DNA of 64,000 nucleotides from Pogonophryne albipinna (Eukaryota; Chordata; Actinopteri; Perciformes; Artedidraconidae). Under the pieces are notes generated by a model that did no database searches, was not told the origin of the DNA, and was given only the letters and a program-made list of their open reading frames with translations. The DNA lies in assembly GCA_028583405.1 (NCBI GenBank), contig CM053256.1:24835325-24899324 (forward strand). The letters are read 5' to 3'. Each line of letters starts with the position of its first letter. Within the stretch, counting starts at the first letter, position 1. Positions 58,201 to 64,000 of this stretch are shown here, in pieces. A program made the translations under genes and the position numbers.

Positions 58201-61200
58201 ATTGGTAAATTCCTCGGTAAAATAAGTATTTGGTCACCAACAAACAAACAAGATTTCTGGCTCTCACAGACCTGTAACTTCTTCTTTAAGAGCCTCCTCT
58301 GTCCTCCACTTGTTAACTGTGTTAATGGCACCTGTTTGAACTCGTTATCAGTATAAAAGACACCTGTCCACAACCTCAAACAGTCACACTCCAAACTCCA
58401 CTATGGCCAAGACCAAAGAGCTGTCAAAGGACACCAGAAACAAAATTGTAGACCTGCACCAGGCTGGGAAGACTGAATCTGCAATAGGTAAGCAGCTTGG
58501 TGTGAAGAAATCAACTGTGGGAGCAATTATTAGAAAATGAAAGACATACAAGACCACTGATAATCTCCCTCGATCTGGGGCTCCACGCAAGATCTCACCC
58601 CGTGGGGTCAAAATGATCACAAGAACGGTGAGCAAAAGTCCCAGAACCACACGGGGGGACCTAGTCAATGACCTGCAGAGAGCTGGGACCAAAGTAACAA
58701 AGGCTACCATCAGTAACACACTACGCCGCCAGGGACTCAAATCCTGCAGTGCCATACGTGTCCCCCTGCTTAAGCCAGTACATGTCCAGGCCTGTATGAA
58801 GTTTGCTAGAGAGCATTTAGATGATCCAGAAGAGGATTGGGAGAATGACATATGGTCAGATGAAACCAAAATAGAACTTTTTGGTAAAAACTCAACTAGA
58901 CGTGTTTGGAGGAGAAAGAATGCTGAGTTGCATCCAAAGAACACCATAACTACTGTGAAACATGGGGGTGGAAACATCATGCTTTGGGGCTGTTTTTCTG
59001 CAAAGGGACCAGGACGACTGATCCGTGTAAAGGAAAGAATGAATGGGGCCATGTATCGTGAGATTTTGAGTGACAACCTCCTTCCATCAGCAAGGGCATT
59101 GAAGATGAAACGTGGCTGGGTCTTTCAGCATGACAATGATCCCAAACACACCGCCCGGGCAACGAAGGAGTGGCTTCGTAAGAAGCATTTCAAGGTCCTG
59201 GAGTGGTCTAGCCAGTCTCCAGATCTCAACCCCATAGAAAATCTTTGGAGGGAGTTGAAAGTCCGTGTTGCCCAGCGACAGCCCCAAAACATCACTGCTC
59301 TAGAGGAGATCTGCATGGAGGAATGGGCCAAAATACCAGCAACAGTGTGTGAAAACCTTGTGAAGACTTACAGAAAACGTTTGACCTCTGTCATTGCCAA
59401 CAAAGGGTATATAACAAAGTATTGAGATGAACTTTTGTTATTGACCAAATACTTATTTTCCACCATAATTTGCAAATAAATTCTTTAAAAATCAGACAGT
59501 GATTTTCTAGATATCTTTTTTTCTCATTTTGTCTCACATAGTTGAGGTATACCTAGGATGAAAATTACAGGCCTCTGTCATCTTTTTAAGTGGGAGAACT
59601 TGCACAATTGGTGGCTGACTAAATACTTTTTTGCCCCACTGTATATACTGTATGTGAAGGTAGCCTCTATTGAATATTGCCCTTTTACATTTACCCTGTC
59701 AAAAAATCAACACTGCTGGTCATAGTTCTCAAGTTCTTATCATTAAGCTAGCTAGATGGTGGAATAATTTGACAAGCTAGCCAACTAACAAATCTACTCA
59801 GCCAGCTAACTAACACACAGTATCTTCCCAGATAGTATTTTGCTTGTTAAAGAGGAAGCAGATTTAGGTAAGAGCCTTCGCTACACTGCATTCATGTTTC
59901 ATTGGTTGCTTTTCAACATTAGCTGATACAGTAATTTCCAAATGGCAAGCTAGCCAATTTAGCATCTCGTGCCAGGAGTGTGTGCTAAGTTAGCTTCGCA
60001 CTTAGAAACTCCAGAGAGTGCATCATAAACGTCACATCATTTGATTATCTCAAAATCTTGTGCGCAATCCTTTTGTATATAAAACAGTTTGAAAGGCTAA
60101 AAGCAAAAACTAAAGTCAGGGAAGTTTTCAGTGTTAATATTCAAATATGTTCACACATGCATGTAAATTGTCTCACGCAGTACCGTTCAGCTACAGTGTA
60201 TAAAAACTGACACAGCCATAACAAAAAGCCCAATAAGCATTAATCAGCCGCAGCACACACTACACGACTGTGTATTTGGCCTACATCTCACTCAAAATAT
60301 CCACAAATTAATGTAATACACTCAGCAACAGATGAGTGGGGCAGAGGCCCTGCAGGTTTAAAACAGCCCACTCACTCATTCAGAATCCACTTCAGGGCAA
60401 TAAAAGAACTGACAACATTATGTTTCCAATGAAGGCTTTGAGTAAAGCAGAAAACCTTTTGTGTGAAACTCAAAATGATTGCCACGAAACTGAAGTAGAC
60501 CACTCACCGTCCCGTTGTTGACAACCCCCAAACTTTTTCAGTTCCTGTCGTTTCATTCTGCATCTGCCGCTTGCTGAAGCCCAGTCCCATTCTGTCATAG
60601 GTACAGACCTGAGCAGTGTGACAAACAGGTTTATAGGGATATTTAAAAAAAAAAAAAAAAACACAAGCTCATGAGATGCTGTAAACACTGAAAAATAAGA
60701 AGTGCTGTAAACAGTAAGTTTGTTTTTCTAACTGCTTATGTGGTTTAGTTGTATCTAGGCCTTTCCCCAATAAGCCTCTGACCTCATTTGAGTCACATTT
60801 CAGACAAACAACATGGGGCAGGCTGTCAGCCCCGACTTTCTGCTGTACTGAGTCCTTGCTGAGCAAAGAGAACATGGCCGAGCCACCTAAAGGACTGTCT
60901 CCACATAACCCTGGCGACAAACAATGTGCCAGCATTAGCAGTAACTGATAAGACAACTTCACCACAGCGGATTTCCTTGATCAAAGGCAAAACCAATGTC
61001 AGTGACTGAATGCCCCCTGTGTAAGATACATTCATCTGAGGTACAGTATATTGCTCGGTTACCATTCGTTTTAAAGGGATTGTTTGGAATTTTTGAAGTG
61101 GAGCTGTCAGAGATAGTCAGTGTATTATGGCAGTTCGCATGCCCCCAGAAACAGAGAGGGTTACAGGCACGGAAGCAAAGCACTGAACTAAAGTTGATGG

Positions 61201-63500
61201 GGCAGCAGCAAAACATATTTAGCCCCCTAAAAGAAAGATTAAAAGGTCAAACGAGAGTGCGCTATATGTAGTGTAAATAATCAGCCTGCATAATTCACCC
61301 CTCTACAATTAATGTGAGAGATACCTTTCTGATAGGGAAGCAGTTATTTACATCTCTGCTCACCCTATTGACAAAAAAAACTTGATTTTACCTTGAAGAA
61401 CAAGGAGGTTTAAGGTCTACCACTGCCTTGATTGTTTAGTTTGTTTGTGTTAAGTATAAGTATAACCTAACCAAAGTCACAAAATATAAAAGGAAGCATT
61501 TGACCACAAAACCAACAAGCGTTCTGTGAGGAAAAATAACAAAAGCTAGATAAAAGCTTAAGTTTTCCAATAGGAAATAACTGTCTAACAGCAAGGTAAC
61601 ATTTTCAAACTGCTTTTAATATAGTGTTCACTTGAGCAGTAGTTTGTTTTGCTTCCATGCTGGCACTCTGTCTTATTCTCAGAACTGAGCAGTGTCCGCC
61701 ATCTACTGTTGGCAAAACACTGCCTATGGATCAGTAAGTCACCCACTTCAAAACAATCATCCCTTTGAAAAAGTAAAAAAATAATTAAGATATCATGTTT
61801 TGGAAAATAATTTCAATATACAGTCAATCGACAGTCCACAGAAGTTGTGTAATTTCCTCACCATTGTTAGTGAGGCCACACTTTCCTGGACATGCAACCA
61901 AACGTCTGAGGACATTCCTGTTGGTGCATCAAGTACGACTAAAGAAAGAAAAACAAAGTCGTTAGAGTGGGCTAAGCATAGAGACAAAAATAAACATCAC
62001 AGACATAAAATCCTGTGCGACTATATTAATTAATGTTTCTTAACCTGAATTAAAACCAGACCATAACATTTATTCCAAAATGCAATTAGAGGGTTTAACC
62101 TTTGAAATGAAACATCCCATTGAGAAGGGTCCTCAAGCACAAAACATGGAAGAATTTTACCACATAAATAATAATAATAATAATAACAATGATTGTAATA
62201 TATATTAAAAAATGAATTGACACAAAACATAGTGACTCAACTATGACCTATACGTGATTTCTCCCAACAACACCAACTCAATATTCCAGTTTGATTGTGC
62301 AGAAACAGTTCCAAATAACACACTACAGGACTACAGCCAGTTAAATATAAGTTTATTTAAATACATTTTATGCAGAGAGTTTTTCATTTAAAATATTGTT
62401 ATAGGACATATTAATATATTACCAACTGGTTGTCCTTTTCCTTTACACAACAGATGCATCTTTTGACCCAAACCAACATCAACCATCTGGCCATCTGGAA
62501 GCAAGAGGGAAAAAAGAAAGAAAGATTAGGCATCACAGAAAGTGTCTCGATTGGCTTTGAGAACAATAGAAAACATAATGACATATCCAAATGGAGGTTA
62601 TATTTTTTACAGGTTTTTACAGGTTCATTTAAATCAAACTGAAAGAAGAAAAGACTGCGTTAGCTTTTGACAGGACAACCTTTAGGCAGGAGCACCTGTC
62701 CTTCCCTCTGCAGAGATGCATAGTTGAGGAACGGAGGGATGAAGATGATCACCAGTAAACACTTTCCAATGGTCGTCAGCACAGAGCGGTAAGACACCCT
62801 GCCTTCAGCTTTAGCCTGGCTGGGCAGTCTCTGAACGGGATCCTGGTTTATGAAGAGAAGAACATTTGACAAACATACATCTTATCTTCATATATAACAT
62901 GTAAACTTAATTGATGACATTTCTGTTACCAAATGTAGCAGGCTACTGCAATAACACAGATGCTTGTCAGCAAAACCCAAAGGTTAATTAAGGACAATAG
63001 GGTAAACTACAGTGTGTTGACTGGACGATTTGTCCATAATAGGCAACAATTGTCGTTATTATATTGTTTAAAAGCGTGCCGAATTATAGAAGTGTCGCTA
63101 ATGATTTGTTTAAAATACAGAATGAACAATGTTTTGATGTGTGTATAATGCAAATACGCAAAGACGTTTTAAAATCGCAGTTTTTTTAAGGGGGATTTGG
63201 TTCAGCTGCTCTTTAGGGGACAATGGTGAATACTAAAGATAGCGTTATATTAAAGATAAAGCTTGTACTGCAACATCAGTATGAGAGCAGGAAAACGGTT
63301 TGCAGGACAGCATTGGATCTGAACAGATTAAATATTAGCTTCTGGAGTAAGTCAGCTAATGTTAGCATGTTAGCAACAGTCAACTCCTGTCACATGCACT
63401 GGAGCTATCAGAAAACTAGCCCTCGTTTACGTTGCATTACCTTTCTATCAGCATTGACCGGTTCATTGTTGGATGCTTGAGCCTCGGTTCTTTTACGCAT
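38173..63500 (-). CDS. Membrane-anchored alpha/beta-hydrolase-fold protein, 11 exons, 379 aa, atypical catalytic residues
   Basis: Exons, in transcript order: 63500-63441, 62842-62680, 62494-62423, 61938-61862, 60608-60508, 56814-56698, 54946-54872, 41109-40971, 38727-38645, 38524-38428, 38328-38173. All junctions are GT-AG and all phases fit, giving 379 codons plus TAG. The protein has a basic, polar N-terminus and one hydrophobic segment around residues 46-62 ([17 protein letters not shown]), so it is probably a type II membrane protein. A hydrolase core follows: [19 protein letters not shown] (strands 1-2), VVLDAPTG in the oxyanion-loop position, [12 protein letters not shown] (the YDRxGxG strand-4 motif), GSELG elbow (180-184), [11 protein letters not shown], and VSVITGD with the likely acid Asp316. 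The elbow residue is Glu182 where Ser is expected, and GADRR near 352-356 has Arg where the catalytic His usually sits. Seen: the fold motifs. Inferred: a pseudoenzyme. I do not recognise a named ortholog. Confidence 0.87.
38428..38524 (-). CDS. Hydrolase-fold gene exon 10 (probable acid residue)
   Basis: Acceptor ttttcaaaag, donor CAG|gtgaga. It encodes [20 protein letters not shown] and [12 protein letters not shown]. The hydrophobic strand VSVITGD places Asp316 where the catalytic acid usually lies. Confidence 0.85.
38645..38727 (-). CDS. Hydrolase-fold gene exon 9
   Basis: Acceptor ctgtcttatag, donor AG|gtacac. It encodes [20 protein letters not shown] and NESAAQV(R), a cap segment that continues exon 8 without a gap. 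Confidence 0.85.
38728..40970 (-). other. Intron 8 of the hydrolase-fold gene
   Basis: A GT-AG intron of 2.2 kb. Contains the hairpin at 39485-39552 and an impure TGTGTGCCCGTG repeat at 40883-40955, just downstream of the exon 8 donor in transcript sense. Confidence 0.7.
39485..39552. repeat. Short hairpin, 12-bp perfect stem
   Basis: GAGCCCTCTACC (39485-39496) pairs with GGTAGAGGGCTC (39541-39552) across a 44-nt loop, inside intron 8 of the hydrolase-fold gene. Confidence 0.6.
40971..41109 (-). CDS. Hydrolase-fold gene exon 8 (cap region)
   Basis: Acceptor cgtttgttcag, donor CAG|gtcagg. It encodes (W)[20 protein letters not shown] through LGAMEP to [10 protein letters not shown] helical, cap-like segment. 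It is separated from exon 7 by an intron of 13.8 kb. Confidence 0.85.
42639..43277. mobile_element. hAT-like MITE, 639 bp, with perfect 8-bp target duplication
   Basis: The direct repeat ATCAGGAC flanks the element at 42631-42638 and 43278-43285. The termini are imperfect inverted repeats: TAGGACTGAACGATTAATCG at the left and, inverted, TAGGGCTGCACGATTTTGGG at the right. Both are followed by A/T-rich sequence with AATCGCGATTT-like words. There is no coding frame. An 8-bp duplication is the hAT superfamily signature. Confidence 0.88.
43047..43200. mobile_element. Small palindromic element nested in the hAT-like MITE
   Basis: AACCCAACGGAAGTTT (about 43055-43070) is repeated inverted as AAACTTCCGTTGGGTC (43178-43193). 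This forms a palindrome-ended block of about 150 bp with a GC-richer centre inside the larger element. No clear target duplication. Confidence 0.6.
43855..43932. repeat. Degenerate fish repeat tail
   Basis: TTGCGTGTCATATAAGTCTT ... TATTAAATAAAGGCAAAAAG resembles a common fish repeat end (TGCATGTC...ATAAAGGCAAAAA). Recognised from memory, so tentative. Confidence 0.4.
45451..45483. repeat. (TCC)n microsatellite
   Basis: About ten CCT/TCC units in intron 7 of the hydrolase-fold gene. Confidence 0.95.
45548..45681. repeat. Spaced ACTATTAC repeats
   Basis: ACTATTAC occurs at 45548, 45570, 45604 and 45626, and ACTATTAA at 45674. Spacings are 22, 34, 22 and 48 bp. Probably a decayed minisatellite. 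Confidence 0.6.
47393..47884 (+). repeat. CCAAT/GC-box-bearing dispersed repeat, copy 3 (longest)
   Basis: It starts AAAGAGGCCCTATTGTGTTC and ends CATAACATGTCCTCA. The two ends form a weak inverted repeat, so this looks like a non-autonomous DNA transposon. Inside are TTCTATTGGCTAGCACTCAC, GAGGGGCGGGACATATCTAA and CCAATCAGAGCAGACTGGGC. It lies in intron 7 of the hydrolase-fold gene. Confidence 0.8.
48855..48905. repeat. Tail of a fish interspersed element
   Basis: GTTGCTTTGGATTAAAAAAA, ACGTCAGCTAAATGTAATGT resembles the GCTTTGGATAAAAGCGTCTG... tail shared by many fish retroposed repeats. Only this end is recognisable. Confidence 0.5.
48944..49012. repeat. (CCTC/CATC)-type simple repeat
   Basis: Pyrimidine-rich CCCTCCAYCC units, the last two being a repeated CGTCCCTCCCTCCACCCAT block. 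Confidence 0.85.
49192..49251. repeat. (GA)n microsatellite
   Basis: About 60 bp of GA with one GG interruption. Confidence 0.98.
49335..50035. repeat. Purine-only minisatellite-like tract, about 700 bp
   Basis: The + strand is almost purely A and G, built of variants of GGAGAGGAAA and GAGGAGACGA. The 49525-49560 part repeats GACGAGAGGA. Long minus-strand open frames of Ser/Pro/Leu/Phe are by-products of the pyrimidine strand. Confidence 0.95.
51347..51535. repeat. Degenerate minisatellite with AAAGAGACACAAA units
   Basis: Variants of AAAGAGACAC/GAAACTCAAA followed by a short spacer recur about every 15-30 bp. It resembles the (AAAGAGACACAAA...CTACA) arrays frequent in fish. Confidence 0.7.
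51791..52023 (-). repeat. Related short element with TTTAAA termini, copy 5
   Basis: The left end TTTAAAAGAGGACATATTAT with GCTCATTTTC matches the family terminus. The right end ...ATAGGACAATATACCCTTTA is the inverted partner. The interior differs from copies 1-4, so this may be a sister subfamily. Confidence 0.6.
53199..53405 (-). repeat. CCAAT/GC-box-bearing dispersed repeat, copy 4 (inverted, truncated)
   Basis: This is the reverse complement of the 3' half of the family. It starts TAAAGGGGCCCTACCATGCTC and runs through CACCTCTTTTCACCCTCTGT and CCCAGACTGCTCTGATTGG. It is cut off before the GC-box segment. Confidence 0.8.
54872..54946 (-). CDS. Hydrolase-fold gene exon 7
   Basis: Acceptor tttgtcccccag, donor TG|gtgagt. 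It encodes (V)[19 protein letters not shown] and QWKEY(W). The DLVLIDP strand is the one that follows the nucleophile helix in this fold, which supports the exon order. Confidence 0.87.
54947..56697 (-). other. Intron 6 of the hydrolase-fold gene
   Basis: Contains the inverted-repeat element at 55036-55566. The rest is AT-rich unique sequence. Confidence 0.7.
55036..55566. mobile_element. Terminal-inverted-repeat element, about 530 bp
   Basis: The left end TGAGGTGCTGTTTACACGGG and AACG is mirrored at the right end by CGTTCCCGTGTAAATGGGGC and CTGAG. The interior is GC-richer than its surroundings. It is probably a non-autonomous hAT-type element, but I could not identify an 8-bp target duplication. 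Confidence 0.6.
56698..56814 (-). CDS. Hydrolase-fold gene exon 6 (nucleophile elbow, GSELG)
   Basis: Acceptor tcctactacag, donor GT|gtaagt. It encodes [39 protein letters not shown] helix followed by a hydrophobic strand and G-x-Nuc-x-G is the nucleophile elbow. The central residue is Glu (codon GAG), not Ser, Cys or Asp. Confidence 0.9.
58039..59641 (+). mobile_element. Complete Tc1/mariner-type transposon, 1603 bp
   Basis: It is bounded by TA target duplications (58037-58038 and 59642-59643). Both ends read CAGTGGG(A/G)CAAAAAAGTA inwards. The inverted repeats run about 202 bp (58039-58240 and 59440-59641) and each carries the motif AAGTATTT(A/G)GTCA at its outer and inner end, the IR/DR arrangement of many fish Tc1 elements. 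One transposase gene lies between them. The element sits in intron 5 of the hydrolase-fold gene in the opposite orientation. Confidence 0.96.
58403..59425 (+). pseudogene. Tc1-type transposase (DD34E) with one in-frame stop
   Basis: The frame from ATG at 58403 gives 340 codons to TGA at 59423-59425, the usual length for Tc1 transposases. The N-terminus has a helix-turn-helix ([15 protein letters not shown]), and the catalytic triad is intact: D153 (IWSDETK), D244 (HDNDPKH) and E279 ([11 protein letters not shown]), with 34 residues between the last two. Codon 46 is TGA (58538-58540) at a position where TGG would fit the local sequence, so the full protein is interrupted. No frameshift is visible. 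An internal ATG at 58613 opens a 270-codon frame that keeps the catalytic domain but lacks most of the DNA-binding region. Confidence 0.93.
60508..60608 (-). CDS. Hydrolase-fold gene exon 5 (YDRxGLG motif)
   Basis: Acceptor cactgctcag, donor ACG|gtgagt. It encodes [20 protein letters not shown] and onward to GLSTTG(R). The V-C-x-Y-D-R-x-G-x-G pattern is a hallmark of the strand-4 loop in the alpha/beta hydrolase family. Confidence 0.88.
60609..61861 (-). other. Intron 4 of the hydrolase-fold gene
   Basis: Unique sequence. A T-rich run on the minus strand (60643-60660) lies close to the exon 5 acceptor. Confidence 0.7.
61862..61938 (-). CDS. Hydrolase-fold gene exon 4 (oxyanion-loop region)
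   Basis: Acceptor ttctttag, donor ATG|gtgagg. It encodes (V)[19 protein letters not shown] and VASLTM. This is the strand-3 and oxyanion-loop segment; many hydrolases have an HG motif here and this protein has DAPTG. Confidence 0.85.
62423..62494 (-). CDS. Hydrolase-fold gene exon 3 (72 nt, first core strands)
   Basis: A 72-nt exon, easily missed. The acceptor is ttgcttccag and the donor TTG|gtaata, phase 1 at both ends. It encodes [19 protein letters not shown] and KGQPV, matching the strand-1/strand-2 hairpin (VDVGG.K.HL.C.G.GxP type) of alpha/beta hydrolases. Without it the core would lack its first strands. Confidence 0.8.
62680..62842 (-). CDS. Hydrolase-fold gene exon 2 (membrane segment)
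   Basis: The acceptor is ...cataaaccag and the donor AAAG|gttgtc. It encodes residues 21-74, from [15 protein letters not shown] through the only strongly hydrophobic helix, [14 protein letters not shown], to REGQVLLPK. The donor is the weakest of the set but is GT, and the next exon restores phase. Confidence 0.8.
63441..63500 (-). CDS. Hydrolase-fold gene exon 1 (start)
   Basis: ATG at 63500-63498 has A at -3 (caaaATGC). It encodes [20 protein letters not shown] and ends AAG|gtaatg, phase 0. The 20 residues are a hydrophilic cytoplasmic-type tail. Confidence 0.8.
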
Positions 63501-63720
63501 TTTGAAAGAAAGTGTAAAAACTACACAAACTGTAGAGAATGAATGAAATTGTAGCGACTTCCTGGTTGGAAGTGTAAGTACAGAAGCCGACACGAGACAA
63601 ACTTCGCCTTGCGCGTTGTGCTGTCCAGATACCACAGCACCTTTTGACCGGTTTGTACTCTCCCATTTTCAGTGCATCTTTGTAATTATTCATGAATAAC
63701 CTTACATTGACTGTCAATTT
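63501..63720 (-). promoter_or_regulatory. Upstream region of the hydrolase-fold gene
   Basis: This is 5' of the chosen start codon. It holds a modestly GC-richer patch (63580-63640, including gcgcgttg) in otherwise AT-rich DNA and no clear TATA box. The transcription start is not visible, and a 5' non-coding exon beyond the window is possible. Confidence 0.3.
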
Positions 63721-64000
63721 CTACTGTCAAACTTAAATAAACAGCTCATAAGCCCAATACTATAAATTGTGCACACATGCAATTATTATTAAATGTTAAA
63801 ACATCTTACTAACTTATTTTGAATGTGATGTTCACCTTTTTATCTTATTAGGCAAATGTCATTTTCATATTTTTTATTGAATATGTAGATTATTTTAGAT
63901 ATTATTGAAGTTACGTTTTACTGTATAACAAATAGGAAAGCATCTTAGTGGCTAAAATAAATACAGGTATTTTGTATTAAGATTTATTTCGCCAAATGTT

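Larger units (their letters stand above)
56815..60507 (-). other. Intron 5 of the hydrolase-fold gene
   Basis: Contains the Tc1 element in opposite orientation. 56815-58036 and 59644-60507 are unique AT-rich DNA with nothing recognised. Confidence 0.7.

Noticed and set aside
58384..59076. A 230-codon minus-strand frame
   Set aside because: Antisense shadow of the Tc1 transposase coding region.

Overview
This window is vertebrate, almost certainly teleost fish, nuclear DNA. It has split genes with GT-AG introns, a FOG-family zinc-finger gene, very long (TG)n/(CA)n microsatellites, a Tc1-type transposon and many short fish-type inverted-repeat elements. There are no bacterial-type operons, RNA genes or CRISPR arrays.

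Layout. Positions 1-31147 read as non-coding DNA, most simply the 3' part of a very large zfpm2 intron, because the first coding exon at 31148 opens inside a codon behind a splice acceptor. This stretch holds a tandemly duplicated degenerate repeat at its left edge, three large dinucleotide arrays, two copies of a CCAAT/GC-box-bearing repeat, a 197-bp MITE-like palindrome, an old fish interspersed repeat and a fold-back element of about 720 bp. Positions 31148-35204 (+) carry the last three coding exons of zfpm2 (FOG2): the C-terminal part of the PR-like region, all eight zinc fingers, the PIDLS CtBP-binding motif and the canonical C-terminus. The 3' UTR runs to a poly(A) signal near 36700.

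The second gene lies tail-to-tail with zfpm2. I assembled it exon by exon on the minus strand: 11 coding exons from 63500 down to 38173, 1140 nt including the stop, 379 aa, with every splice phase consistent. It encodes an N-terminally membrane-anchored alpha/beta-hydrolase-fold protein. The nucleophile elbow reads G-S-E-L-G (Glu where Ser is expected) and Arg replaces the usual late His, so it looks like a pseudoenzyme or a non-canonical hydrolase. I do not recognise a named human counterpart, and this is the most interesting object here.

The introns of this gene are loaded with mobile DNA: a complete 1603-bp Tc1/mariner element (58039-59641) with one nonsense codon in its transposase, a hAT-like MITE with a perfect 8-bp target duplication and a second palindrome nested inside it, more copies of the CCAAT/GC-box repeat, a further element with terminal inverted repeats, and a purine-only tract of about 700 bp. 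A long fold-back element lies in its probable 3' UTR.

The two genes need not work together. zfpm2 is a nuclear GATA cofactor and the other gene encodes a predicted membrane protein; only their convergent arrangement links them.
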